Positions 1 through 8,370 of a stretch of 52,370 nucleotides of DNA are shown here, one piece after another. The first letter of the stretch is position 1. Each line of letters opens with the position of its first letter. Position numbers and translations under genes: made by a program. The stretch comes from an uncultured Myxococcales bacterium. Lineage in GTDB: Bacteria; Myxococcota_A; Polyangia; Polyangiales; Polyangiaceae. The stretch spans positions 1-52,370 of the forward strand of contig CALMUT010000221.1 of NCBI GenBank assembly GCA_937872925.1. The letters run 5' to 3'. The notes below the pieces were generated by a model. The model saw nothing but the letters and a program-made list of their open reading frames with translations, did no database searches and was not told where the DNA came from.

Positions 1-121
1 CGGCTGTCGCGCAGCGTCTTCTGCACCGAGCAACGGCGTTTCAGCGCTGATGCTCCTGGCCGTGCTCGGGATGCGACGCCGCCAGGAATCCGCTACACTG
101 CGGGCGTGTCACCGAAACTAG
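1..121 (+). CDS. C-terminal end of a MYXO-CTERM surface protein (partial)
   Basis: Reading from base 2 there is an open frame of 39 codons ending in TAG at 119-121. It has the three parts of a MYXO-CTERM sorting tail: a Gly-Cys near the left edge (GCRAASS), a short hydrophobic stretch (ALMLLAVLG) and a basic cluster (MRRRQ) close to the end. In myxobacteria such tails are thought to direct proteins to the outer surface, with processing near the cysteine. The functional part lies outside the window. The last 16 bases overlap the GTG start proposed for the next gene. The call rests on a short tail, but a second full-length protein with the same type of tail is present at 44868-46316. Confidence 0.6.
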   Translation, partial: GCRAASSAPSNGVSALMLLAVLGMRRRQESATLRACHRN

Positions 122-1110
122 CTTCTACGCCCACCCTCCCCCCATCCCGTCCACGTCGCCGGTTTGGCCTCGGCCTCTGCGCAGCGTTCGTGCTCGCCGC
201 CTGCTCAGGCGGAGATCGCAAATTCGACAACAACAAGGCGGACGCCGGATCAACCGGCGGTAGCGCAGGCAGCGGTGCGTCGGGCGGGACCGGTGGCGGC
301 AGCGCGGGCAGCAGCGGCAGCAGCGGCAGCGCGGGCAGCGGCGGCAACGCCGGTGCCAGTGGCAGCGGGGGCACGGCCGGCGCGAGTGGCAGCGCAGGCA
401 GCGGTGGCACGGCCGGCGCGAGTGGCAGCGGGGGCACCGGCGGTAGCTCATGCACAACGTCGGACCCCGATTGCGAATGTGTCGGGAACGTCGTCAAAGC
501 AAAGGACGCGGACGGAGACGGCCAAGGCAGCATCGACTGCACCGAGGCTCCGGGAACGGACTGCGACGACAACAACAAGAACTTCCAGCAAAATGCCTGT
601 GGCGGCTGTGCGTCGCTGGCCGGAGCGCCCAATGCGGCGTGCTTGCAGTGCGGCAAGTGGGCCTGCAACGGCAAGGATGCGGTCAAGTGCAGCGCGCCCG
701 TTCCGGCGCCCACCAAGTGCGGGGCCAGCAATTCAACCATCGAAGTGTGCACCAACGGCAACTGGACGCTTCAAACCAATTGCACCGGTTCCACATCCAA
801 GTGTCTCAACTCCAAGTGTGTGCAGTGCCTGCCGGGCACCTTCAAGTGCGGCACATACTCCCAAGACACCATCATCTATGCCTGTGAAACGAACGGCTCC
901 TGGGCGTCGAGCTGGTTCCAGTCTTGCTTCAAGGCTCAGGGCAAATTCTGCAATGCCACCACCGGGACCTGCACGAGCTTGCTACTGCCAAGGGATCACA
1001 CCTTCGAGCTGAAGGCTCCCCTCGTGCCGGGTGCGGAGACCCTCCCCGCAGAGGGCCATCAGCGCACGCGCGACGTATTGGACCTGGCGACCGGCTTCAA
1101 ATTCGCCTGA
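106..1110 (+). CDS. Cysteine-rich lipoprotein with a Gly/Ser/Ala linker
   Basis: A 334-aa predicted lipoprotein. A basic N-region and hydrophobic core lead to the lipobox LAAC, followed by about 80 residues of Gly/Ser/Ala linker built from near-identical DNA repeats. The mature part has many evenly spaced cysteines and a DADGDGQGS segment followed by DCDDNN, which resembles the calcium-binding acidic repeats of MopE/thrombospondin-type modules. The last roughly 45 residues lack cysteines and look unrelated to the rest. The GTG at 106 is chosen because no ATG lies in front of the signal peptide; it overlaps the preceding gene by 16 bases. Function is unknown, probably structural or binding at the cell surface. 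Confidence 0.75.
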   Translation: MSPKLASTPTLPPSRPRRRFGLGLCAAFVLAACSGGDRKFDNNKADAGSTGGSAGSGASGGTGGGSAGSSGSSGSAGSGGNAGASGSGGTAGASGSAGSGGTAGASGSGGTGGSSCTTSDPDCECVGNVVKAKDADGDGQGSIDCTEAPGTDCDDNNKNFQQNACGGCASLAGAPNAACLQCGKWACNGKDAVKCSAPVPAPTKCGASNSTIEVCTNGNWTLQTNCTGSTSKCLNSKCVQCLPGTFKCGTYSQDTIIYACETNGSWASSWFQSCFKAQGKFCNATTGTCTSLLLPRDHTFELKAPLVPGAETLPAEGHQRTRDVLDLATGFKFA

Positions 1111-1120
1111 TCGCGACAGC

Positions 1121-2113
1121 ATGTTGCTGATCGGAAGTCGGGCGATCGTCCACTACTTCCCGGACTTCCGCCCTCCCTTGGATTGGGATCTGTTCGGCAG
1201 CTCCGAAGAGATCCGCGCACTCTCGAAGCGCCTGCCTCCACTGGAGAATACCGTCGTGCGGCCACACAAGGCGTGCTTCCTGTACGACGGCGCCATCGTG
1301 GAGGTCGTCAACACTGATGTCGCTACTGAGTGGGCAAAGATTGTTCACGCTTTCCGGAACGAAGCCAGCATCGAGGATCCAGTCCTTGGGACACTGATCG
1401 TCGCCCCGGCAGCGTTCTTGATGATCACCAAGCAGGTCGGGCTGATCTACGACATCTGGCACTGGCACAAGAACCTGGAGGATCTGTATTTCCTGCGTGA
1501 CCGGATCTCCAGCGTGCCCGACGTTGTGACTCAGGTGATGCCGCACTCGCTAGAAGATTCCAGAAAGCTATTCGCGGCGTCCACCGCACACGTCTTGCGA
1601 TCGCCTCCGCCCTGCCATGCAAGTGAGGCGGAACAGTCGCCGAACCCGCGCACGGCACTGCACGCGGAATTGCACCAGATCCTGGCCGAAGGGGACACAG
1701 CGTTGGTCAATGAAAAGGGGGCGTGGCAGGACTACCCCGACGCCCAGCCGGAAGCCCGGAGAGCGAAAATGGTCCGGCTCTTCGCGGAAGAAGCCATGGT
1801 GATTGGCGCGGAGCAACTGCTCACCCGCGGACTCAGTCACGCGTCCGACGACGAGCAGACGGTCACTCGTTGGGCGATGCGTATGCTCATTACCGGTTCT
1901 CTACCGGAGGGCTGGCGCTACTTTGGCGTGAACTACTATCGGGAAATCATGGCCGCGATCCCCCGCGGTTGGACGTCGCGGCTTTCGACGTTGGACACCC
2001 CCATCGTGCGCCACGAACGCCAATGCCACGAGGATAGCGCAGACGGGATCTGTCAGCGTCAGAGTGGCGGCACGTCCGCCTGCGAACGCATCGGCAGGCC
2101 AACGCGTCCATAG
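1121..2113 (+). CDS. Nucleotidyltransferase-fold protein, function unknown
   Basis: A 330-aa cytoplasmic protein starting at ATG 1121, ten bases after the previous stop. Near the N-terminus GSRAIVHYF is followed by DWDLF, the spaced Gly-Ser and Asp-x-Asp pattern of the nucleotidyltransferase superfamily (minimal nucleotidyltransferase or phage-type members). The rest has no motif I recognise; an HWHKNLEDLYFL segment follows around residue 115. The last roughly 18 codons run over the end of the convergent gene at 2059-2991, so the C-terminus may be extended by loss of an original stop. There is no signal peptide. The fold call is moderate; the substrate cannot be inferred. Confidence 0.55.
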   Translation: MLLIGSRAIVHYFPDFRPPLDWDLFGSSEEIRALSKRLPPLENTVVRPHKACFLYDGAIVEVVNTDVATEWAKIVHAFRNEASIEDPVLGTLIVAPAAFLMITKQVGLIYDIWHWHKNLEDLYFLRDRISSVPDVVTQVMPHSLEDSRKLFAASTAHVLRSPPPCHASEAEQSPNPRTALHAELHQILAEGDTALVNEKGAWQDYPDAQPEARRAKMVRLFAEEAMVIGAEQLLTRGLSHASDDEQTVTRWAMRMLITGSLPEGWRYFGVNYYREIMAAIPRGWTSRLSTLDTPIVRHERQCHEDSADGICQRQSGGTSACERIGRPTRP

Positions 2114-2991
2114 CGTTCGAGGGTAAACGGCGTGAGCAGGTGCGCGAGGTACGACTCTGGGACGTCGGCATCTGAGATACCGACGGAAGCTGCCGGACGC
2201 CGATGAGGCAGGTAGAAGGTGCCGAAGACATGGTCCCAGATCATGGTGGCGTTGCCGAAGTTACTGTTGGACTCCCGCAAGTCCGTGGAGTGATGGAACC
2301 GGTGTACGTCGGAGGTGGCGATCACGTAGCTAAGCGGACCGGGTGTCATGGCGATGTTGGAGTGTTGCAGCATACCGTTGACCGCCTTGAAGATGAGCAA
2401 GAGCATGTACGCCTCCGGAGTGATCCCGAGCAAGACGACGGGAACCGCCTCTGAGGTCAGCGTGAGGATTGCGTTCAACGGGTGGGAGCGCCCGCCGGCG
2501 ACCGCATAGAGCCGCGCCGGCGAATGATGCACGGCGTGCACGCGCCACCCGACGCTCGTGGCATGCATCCAGCGGTGCGCGCAATAGACACCCAAGTCTG
2601 CGACGACGACCCCGAGGGCAACCTGAAGCACTAGGGGCCAAGTCGATGGCCATAGCGTGCTGCCGAGCAAGCCGCTCAGCTTCCCGCCCAGCCAGGCGGC
2701 AAAGACCACTCCCGTGATTCGCACCAGAGGCGACGCCACTGCTGCAGAAACCAAAGAGTGGGTCAGGTCAATGCGCACCGTGCGTCTATTAGGTCGCCAA
2801 GCGGACGTATACGGCATGAAATGCTCAAGAAGAGACAGCACCACCACGACGACCAAGAGCGTCAAAGCGCCCGTCACTGCCTCCCCCAGGCCGTATTGCA
2901 ATAGCACCGAGGCAAGTGCGCAGCCTCCCAACAGCAGCGCCGGGTAGAGCACTGCCGCCAGCCATCGAAAAACGAATGAAGGTTTCGACAT
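2059..2991 (-). CDS. Sterol desaturase / fatty acid hydroxylase family protein
   Basis: A 310-aa integral membrane protein. The three histidine clusters that bind the di-iron centre in this superfamily are present: HRWMH at about residues 139-143, HAVHH at 152-156 and HRFHH at 230-234. Several hydrophobic segments surround them (residues 10-55, 85-135 and 180-205). Members hydroxylate or desaturate sterols, fatty acids or related lipids using O2. The ATG at 2991 is chosen because upstream in-frame sequence is not membrane-like. An AraC-type regulator lies 76 bp upstream on the same strand and may control it. The 3' end overlaps the convergent gene by 55 bp. The exact lipid substrate is unknown. 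Confidence 0.85.
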   Translation of the reverse strand: MSKPSFVFRWLAAVLYPALLLGGCALASVLLQYGLGEAVTGALTLLVVVVVLSLLEHFMPYTSAWRPNRRTVRIDLTHSLVSAAVASPLVRITGVVFAAWLGGKLSGLLGSTLWPSTWPLVLQVALGVVVADLGVYCAHRWMHATSVGWRVHAVHHSPARLYAVAGGRSHPLNAILTLTSEAVPVVLLGITPEAYMLLLIFKAVNGMLQHSNIAMTPGPLSYVIATSDVHRFHHSTDLRESNSNFGNATMIWDHVFGTFYLPHRRPAASVGISDADVPESYLAHLLTPFTLERYGRVGLPMRSQADVPPL

Positions 2992-3067
2992 CACCCCCAA
3001 CAAGCTGCCCGAAAGTGGCAACCCAGCGCAGTGACGCCAGCCGCCAAAACCCTGACCGACGACGCCG

Positions 3068-4069
3068 TCAGCCGCCGCGAAAGCGTGTGGGAGTCGTCCC
3101 TGTCCAGCGCTTGAAGGCTCGGTGAAACGCGCTTGGCTCGGAAAAGCCGAGTAAGAACGAAATTTCGCCAACGGGCCGCTGTCGCTGTGCCAGAAGCTCC
3201 TTCGCCAAAAGGTGCCGGGTCTCATCGACCAGTTGGGCAAAGTTCGTGTCGGCGGACGAAAGCTGGCGCTGCAAGGTGCGCTGGCTCATGGCAAGGTCCG
3301 CCGCGACCGCTTCAAGCTTCGGAGCCCCCGCCGGCAGAAGCCCGCTGATCGCGCGCCGCACCTTTTCTATGAGCGGTTGGGTCGAAACCCGCGTCTTTGC
3401 CAGTTCATCTAGCTGCGTGACGAGGAAGATCGACAGCGCATCGTCCGCCAAGGACAGCTTCCCATCGAGGCTTTGGCTGGACAACTCGAGGCCATCGAAG
3501 GCCGCTCCGAAATGCACCGCACACGCGAAGAAGCGCTCGTGCTCGCTGGTGTCGCGAGGAGCGGCGTGCCGAAACGACGCGCGGAGCGGCTGTACCGGGC
3601 TGCGGGCGACGTCGCGGATGGCTTTGAGGATTTGAGCAACCGCGGATTCGTTGGTGCAACGCCGACCCAAACTGCCTGTCGGCCCCGCAACGATTAGGTC
3701 TGCTGCTCCCGCGCGCTCGCGAAGTTCGCAGTGGTACTGGCTACGCCAGACGCCGGCGTAGCGAATGAGGTGTCCCAGGGCTTCCCGTACGGTGTCAGCG
3801 GTCTTGCAAGCCAATCCAAGCAGCGCATATTCGTCGACGCTTCGGTGGCTCGCCACGCGAATCGGAAATCCGGGCGAGTCCAGGGCGCGCATGATCGCTT
3901 CCCAAACCAGTAAGTGTGCTCGCTCCGGCACTTCTTCGCCGATGCAATCGGGATCGAGAGCTCCCGCTCGCCACAACGCCTGCGCGTCCGCACCCTCCGC
4001 AGCTGCCAAGGCCACGATATTCCGGGTCCATCGTGCGTGGATCGTGGCAGCGGGTCCCGCCCCAGTCAT
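3068..4069 (-). CDS. AraC-family transcriptional regulator (OruR/ArgR-like sensor domain)
   Basis: A 333-aa regulator. The C-terminal roughly 90 residues form an AraC-type double helix-turn-helix: LEAVAADLAMSQRTLQRQLS for the first and VGEISFLLGFSEPSAFHRAF for the second, ending in the typical WTGTTPTRFR. The N-terminal 200 residues match the arabinose_bd-type sensor domain of the OruR/ArgR-like AraC subgroup (segments around DEYALLGLACKTADTVREAL). It lies upstream of the sterol-desaturase-family gene on the same strand and divergent from the MetE-like gene (148 bp between starts), so either could be its target. The ligand is unknown. Confidence 0.9.
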   Translation of the reverse strand: MTGAGPAATIHARWTRNIVALAAAEGADAQALWRAGALDPDCIGEEVPERAHLLVWEAIMRALDSPGFPIRVASHRSVDEYALLGLACKTADTVREALGHLIRYAGVWRSQYHCELRERAGAADLIVAGPTGSLGRRCTNESAVAQILKAIRDVARSPVQPLRASFRHAAPRDTSEHERFFACAVHFGAAFDGLELSSQSLDGKLSLADDALSIFLVTQLDELAKTRVSTQPLIEKVRRAISGLLPAGAPKLEAVAADLAMSQRTLQRQLSSADTNFAQLVDETRHLLAKELLAQRQRPVGEISFLLGFSEPSAFHRAFKRWTGTTPTRFRGG

Positions 4070-4217
4070 CTAGCCCTTTGTACCACGCCCGGCTTCGGAT
4101 CCTTCGCACTTGGGCTCCAAACCACGGCCCACGGGGCCTTCCGATTCCCCTCTGCTCTGGACACAGGCAGCTTCGCTCGGGACGGGTACAGTAAGCGGGC
4201 GCCAGAAAGGAATCGCC

Positions 4218-5309
4218 GTGAAGCTACCTGTATTGCCAACGACCATGGTGGGATCGTATCCGCGACCGAGTTGGTTCACTTACCAGCTCGCAGGACGCGA
4301 CATTTTCGAAGCTTTTAAGATCTCGCCACACAAGGAGGCTTTTGACGACGCGGTCCGCGCCGTGGTGGGAGATCAAGAAGAAGCAGGGTTGGACCTGATC
4401 ACTGACGGACAAATGTGGTTTGACGACTATGAAATGGGTATCGGCTCCTTTCTTTGGTACTGGCTAGAGCGAACGGGGGGCTTCGGCAACGCGAAAGTCC
4501 CCCATCCCGCCCGGGACAAAGCAAAAGGTCGCGATGAGTGGGCTCTCGACGAGGCGGGCGGCGTCGAAGTTGTTGGGCCGATCAGCCGCGGACCGATCCG
4601 ACTCGCTGCGCTGTATCGCCTGGCACAACGACACAGCAAGCGCCCGATCAAGGCCTGCGTTGGCGCCGGTCCTGTCCAGCTCTCGACCTTGGCGCATTTC
4701 GTTTCGGGTCCTATCAAAGACCGCTATGCACTATCTGAAGCGTTGGCCGACGTCTTTGCCGCGGAAATCGCCGAGCTGGTGCAGGCGGGCTGTGAGCACG
4801 TACAGCTAGAGGATTTGGGCGCGTGGATCCCGACTTTAAGTGGAGAGCGCGACTACCCCTGGGTGCGTTCCATCGTGAACCGGACGCTTGCGGGATGCAC
4901 CGCGCGCAAGTCCTGGCATTTCTGTCTAGGCAACGCCTGGGGCAACCGCATGACGGGCATGACTGACCAGGGCTACAGAGCGATCCTCCCCCACTACTAT
5001 GAAGTCGACGTGGACGAATACGTGCTCGATTTTGCGTGCTGCGAAATGGCCGACGCCTTCATCCTCAAGGAGCTGCCAGCTGAAAAGTCGGTGGCTGTCG
5101 GCGTGATTGACGTGCGCACTTTGGAGATCGAACCGCCGGAGCTTGTGGCGGAACGCATCCGCAAGGTGCTAGAGCACCTGCCGCCCGAGCGCGTGACGGT
5201 CACTACGGATTGCGGCCTGAAACAGCTTCCGCGTACCTGCGCGCGGCAAAAGCTGCGAAGCCTGGTGGCCGGCACCACCCTCGTGCGGTCCGAACTTGGG
5301 GCTAGCTGA
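4218..5309 (+). CDS. Cobalamin-independent methionine synthase C-terminal-like protein
   Basis: A 363-aa protein equal to only the catalytic C-terminal barrel of MetE. It starts VKLPVLPTTMVGSYPRP, as such proteins do. Candidate zinc ligands are visible: H234 and C236 in WHFCLGN and C332 in TTDCGLKQLPR; these bind Zn and activate the thiol substrate in MetE. The folate/triglutamate-binding N-terminal half is absent, as in archaeal MetE and MetE-related enzymes of unknown methyl donor. The GTG at 4218 is preceded by an AGAAAGGAA ribosome site. It may make methionine with another methyl donor, or transfer an alkyl group from a different thioether such as an epoxyalkane-coenzyme-M type substrate. 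Confidence 0.85.
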   Translation: MKLPVLPTTMVGSYPRPSWFTYQLAGRDIFEAFKISPHKEAFDDAVRAVVGDQEEAGLDLITDGQMWFDDYEMGIGSFLWYWLERTGGFGNAKVPHPARDKAKGRDEWALDEAGGVEVVGPISRGPIRLAALYRLAQRHSKRPIKACVGAGPVQLSTLAHFVSGPIKDRYALSEALADVFAAEIAELVQAGCEHVQLEDLGAWIPTLSGERDYPWVRSIVNRTLAGCTARKSWHFCLGNAWGNRMTGMTDQGYRAILPHYYEVDVDEYVLDFACCEMADAFILKELPAEKSVAVGVIDVRTLEIEPPELVAERIRKVLEHLPPERVTVTTDCGLKQLPRTCARQKLRSLVAGTTLVRSELGAS

Positions 5310-5312
5310 GTC

Positions 5313-6176
5313 TCACGCTCCGGGCCGCTCGCGGCTCGCCAGCACGATGCGTTGGAAACGAAACTCGCGCTCTCGCGCATACGTTCCGGTGAGGGACAGA
5401 CATGCTTCGTCGAACGACTGGCTTTCCACATAACGGCAGCCCTCTTCGTACAGAAGCGGCAAGATGTCGTTCGTGCCAAACACCATGCGCTCTCCAAGCT
5501 TTCCAACGAACTGGCGTGTCTGCTCGTCTTTGTGCCGCTCGGGGCCGTACACCAGCTTCTTCATGAAGTGATCGAAGGCCAAGAGTGTCTGTGGGTGGCA
5601 ACCTTGGGTGACGCGTCGCACCGTACTGCGGATCACAGGCTCGGGCAGATACATCGTCACGCCCTCCCAAACGAAAATGGCCGGTGCGGCAGCCTGGAAC
5701 CCCGCCGCCACCAATGCGTCCAAGAAGTCGTCGTGCTCGAAATCACATGCCACGAACGTCGCTGCGTCCGAGGGATACCCAGCTAGCTTTTGGAGCCGGT
5801 TGCGCTTGTCTCGCTGCGTCGCGGGATGGTCCACCTCGAAGTAGGTCACGCCCCGCTGGTGCAGCCGCGCGGCGCGGGTGTCGAGGCCGGCGCCCAAGAT
5901 CACCACTTGCGTGAATCCCAGCGGCGCACGTGTCACCCGACGGATCTCGTGGTCCAACGTTGCGGTGCGCACCGCGATCCATAGCTCCGGTGCGGGCATT
6001 ACGGCGTCGAACTGCCGCGCCAGCTCCGCGCCTTCCGCGCCGGACAATGCCTCCGCCCAGTGGTCGGTGATGAGTGGCTCAGCACCCCGAGTTACTCGCG
6101 CGCGGTATGCGGCCACGAGCAAAGCCGTCTGGCTCGCGCTGCGTTCGTTGCGTTCGGACGGGGCCACGGCAGACAC
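5313..6176 (-). CDS. SAM-dependent methyltransferase, PPM/LCMT family (TIGR00027-like)
   Basis: A 287-aa class I methyltransferase. VVILGAGLDTRAARL is the glycine-rich SAM site typical of the leucine-carboxyl-methyltransferase-related group, and FEVDHP the acidic residue that holds the ribose. FVWEGVTMYL is the characteristic downstream motif. In bacteria this family methylates carboxyls or hydroxyls of small molecules, often in secondary metabolism. The GTG at 6176 fits the usual N-terminus (SERNERSASQTALLVAAYRA); another GTG at 6167 is possible. It is convergent with the MetE-like gene, stops being 3 bases apart. The substrate is not known. Confidence 0.85.
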   Translation of the reverse strand: MSAVAPSERNERSASQTALLVAAYRARVTRGAEPLITDHWAEALSGAEGAELARQFDAVMPAPELWIAVRTATLDHEIRRVTRAPLGFTQVVILGAGLDTRAARLHQRGVTYFEVDHPATQRDKRNRLQKLAGYPSDAATFVACDFEHDDFLDALVAAGFQAAAPAIFVWEGVTMYLPEPVIRSTVRRVTQGCHPQTLLAFDHFMKKLVYGPERHKDEQTRQFVGKLGERMVFGTNDILPLLYEEGCRYVESQSFDEACLSLTGTYAREREFRFQRIVLASRERPGA

Positions 6177-6418
6177 GGTACACCGACCTGAGCGCCGACG
6201 GAAAAACTGCGAGAACCAGGCGGCCCGAAAGTTGATCGCGTGGGCGCTGCAGATATTCGAGGGGGGCCGCAGGCGGCGCGCTTCGTCCTGAGGCGGTCTC
6301 GTCGGCCTGCGATGGTCCAGCGCCAGCCCGGTGTTTGGAGACCACGAAGCCACGCTTCGGCGGAGCCTTGTTGATGTCGTCGGACGGAGGGATACTCGCG
6401 AATGGGAGGCAACCACGC

Positions 6419-7786
6419 ATGATCTTGATTCGACCCAGGAGCGTCATACTGGCCACGGCAATCGCCGCAGCCTCGCTCGTCGTCGCCGCGTGCGGCGGTG
6501 ACGACGCCGCTAGCACGGGAGCTGGAGGCAGTGCGGGCGCGAGCGGCGGCGGGGGCAGTGCGGGCGTTGCCGGCGGCAGCGGCAACGCCGGGAGCGGAGG
6601 TGTTGGCGGGGGCAGCGCGGGGACTGGAGGCGGCGTGGGCAGCGGAGGCACGGGCGGCACAGGTGGTTTCTCTGGGACGGTGCATGCCGCCCTTTCGTGC
6701 TCCCAGAGCGACGTGCAGGCGGCCATTGGCCTTGCCGCCGTCGGCGACAAGGTGAGCGTGCCCGCGGGTGACTGCTCCTGGTCTGGCCTCACTTTGGCGA
6801 AAGCGATCCATCTTCAGGGCGCAGGAAAAGGAGTGACCAACATCGCGCTGACGGGAGCGACCAGCATCGTCAAGCAGGCAGACGGCGTCGTGCGCGTCTC
6901 AGACTTCAGCTTTGCAAAGACCGGTGGTGGCAACGGCAGCAAGGGCTTCGTCGTCTCCGGTGGGTGGAAAACCGCCGAGCCGGTTGTGATCGAAAACAAC
7001 GACTTCGCGATCTCGAATAGCGGGCTCTTCGTACTGAACGTCGCGGGCGGTGTGATCATCGCCGCCAACTCTTTCGACGGGGGCTGGGACGACTCGTTTA
7101 TCCAGCCAAAGCACGACCAAGATCCGGAGAAGTCCTGGTCCAGTCCGGACACGCTAGGCGCCCACGACGCCGCCGGGAAGCTGAACCACTATGTGGAGGC
7201 CAATACCTTCTACGGCGGGACGAATCAGGGCATCGACGCGGATGATTCCACCCGTGTGGTCTATCGCTACAACGAGCTGACCTACTCTTCGTTCAACACC
7301 CATGGCTGGGCGACTTCCCCGGTGGGCGTGCGTCACTTCGAAGTCTACAAGAACAAGTTCCAGCACCCGGGCGGGTCAGAGCCGATCGCCAACCAGAACT
7401 GGGCCATCTGGATCCGCGGCGGCACGGGTGTCATTTTCGAAAACAGCTTCGACGACATCGCTGGTTCGCACTGGGGACAGAAAGACGAGATCCGGCTGAC
7501 GATTCGCGGCGCGGAAGACGCACGGCCGCAAGGAGCGTGCTCCAGCGTGAGCTATCCAGTCCCGCACCAAATCGGGCAAAGCCACGACGGGAGCAAGAGC
7601 GTCACCGAGCCACTTTATCTGTGGGGGAACACTGGCACGACCACCGTTTCGGCTGGCTGGAACTGGGGCAACCCCTGCGGGCTGACTTTCGCCGACTTCT
7701 TCAAGTGGGGCCGGGACGCCATGAACGACGGTACGTCGAAGCCCGGCTACACGCCCTACGTCTACCCGCACCCACTGCGCAACTAG
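6419..7786 (+). CDS. Lipoprotein with right-handed beta-helix (pectate-lyase-like) domain
   Basis: A 455-aa exported protein. The signal peptide ends at a lipobox (VVAAC) and is followed by about 60 residues of Gly/Ala/Ser linker. After that come repeats of the parallel beta-helix kind: NIALTGATSIVKQ, VVIENNDFAISNSGLFVLN and VVYRYNELTYSS. VQAAIGLAAVGDKVSVPAG, just before the helix, is a typical cap of secreted beta-helix proteins that act on or bind polysaccharides. Start ATG 6419 has GGGAGG nine bases upstream. Catalytic residues cannot be assigned. A carbohydrate-binding or lyase role is plausible but unproven. Confidence 0.75.
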   Translation: MILIRPRSVILATAIAAASLVVAACGGDDAASTGAGGSAGASGGGGSAGVAGGSGNAGSGGVGGGSAGTGGGVGSGGTGGTGGFSGTVHAALSCSQSDVQAAIGLAAVGDKVSVPAGDCSWSGLTLAKAIHLQGAGKGVTNIALTGATSIVKQADGVVRVSDFSFAKTGGGNGSKGFVVSGGWKTAEPVVIENNDFAISNSGLFVLNVAGGVIIAANSFDGGWDDSFIQPKHDQDPEKSWSSPDTLGAHDAAGKLNHYVEANTFYGGTNQGIDADDSTRVVYRYNELTYSSFNTHGWATSPVGVRHFEVYKNKFQHPGGSEPIANQNWAIWIRGGTGVIFENSFDDIAGSHWGQKDEIRLTIRGAEDARPQGACSSVSYPVPHQIGQSHDGSKSVTEPLYLWGNTGTTTVSAGWNWGNPCGLTFADFFKWGRDAMNDGTSKPGYTPYVYPHPLRN

Positions 7787-7827
7787 GAGCGGTGGCCAGC
7801 TTTAGGCACGTTGTCGCCCCGCTAGTT

Positions 7828-8319
7828 TCAGCCGGCCGGCGGAAGCTCTTGAGTACAACTGGCGAAGGCACTCGTAATGTATCCGCTTGGTTGTGCGATC
7901 TGAAACCAAAGCGAGGTGCCCTGCACGGACTCCCCCTGTACTTGTGCCAGTACGTCGACGATGTCTCCGTCGTTCAATTCCGCAACCGGTTCTTGTGCCG
8001 TCGAGGGAGTTGGCCGCACGTTGAGGGTGTTCCCGCCGGAAACGGCCACCTTCGCACGCGGGCAATCGTTGCTGCCACCTGCGACGCCACCCGCGCCGGC
8101 ACTTCCGCCGCCCCCAGCGATGCCTCCGGCGCCGGCTGCGCCGCCCGTTCCGGCGACTCCGCCAGCGCCGCCGGAAGCTCCCGCCGCGCTGTCGCCAGGG
8201 CCCGCGTCCATGACTCCGCCAGCACCCGCAGCACCGGAGTGTCCCCCTTCGCCATCTCCACGCGCGTCCACGCTACAAGCCGGCAAGGCCAAGAGCAGCA
8301 TCACGACGAACACGCGCAC
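7828..8319 (-). CDS. Lipoprotein with bacterial SH3 domain
   Basis: A 163-aa lipoprotein. The signal peptide MRVFVVMLLLALPAC carries the lipobox (GTG start at 8319). A Gly/Ala/Ser linker of about 65 residues is followed by one bacterial SH3 domain, recognised by LNVRPTPSTAQEPVAEL, DGDIVDVLAQ and WFQIAQPSGYITSAF. Such domains bind peptidoglycan or act as protein-binding modules in the envelope. It is convergent with the beta-helix lipoprotein gene and upstream of nothing obvious on its own strand. It may anchor or scaffold other envelope proteins. Confidence 0.8.
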   Translation of the reverse strand: MRVFVVMLLLALPACSVDARGDGEGGHSGAAGAGGVMDAGPGDSAAGASGGAGGVAGTGGAAGAGGIAGGGGSAGAGGVAGGSNDCPRAKVAVSGGNTLNVRPTPSTAQEPVAELNDGDIVDVLAQVQGESVQGTSLWFQIAQPSGYITSAFASCTQELPPAG

Positions 8320-8370
8320 GCGACCAAGTGTACCAGGTCCCCACCCCGGCGGAGCCAGCGCCGTTTCGCG

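Noticed and set aside
125..761. Long minus-strand frames rich in Pro/Leu or Arg/Cys opposite the first lipoprotein
   Set aside because: These are mirror images of the Gly/Ser linker repeats; the plus strand has a signal peptide, lipobox and disulfide-type cysteines.
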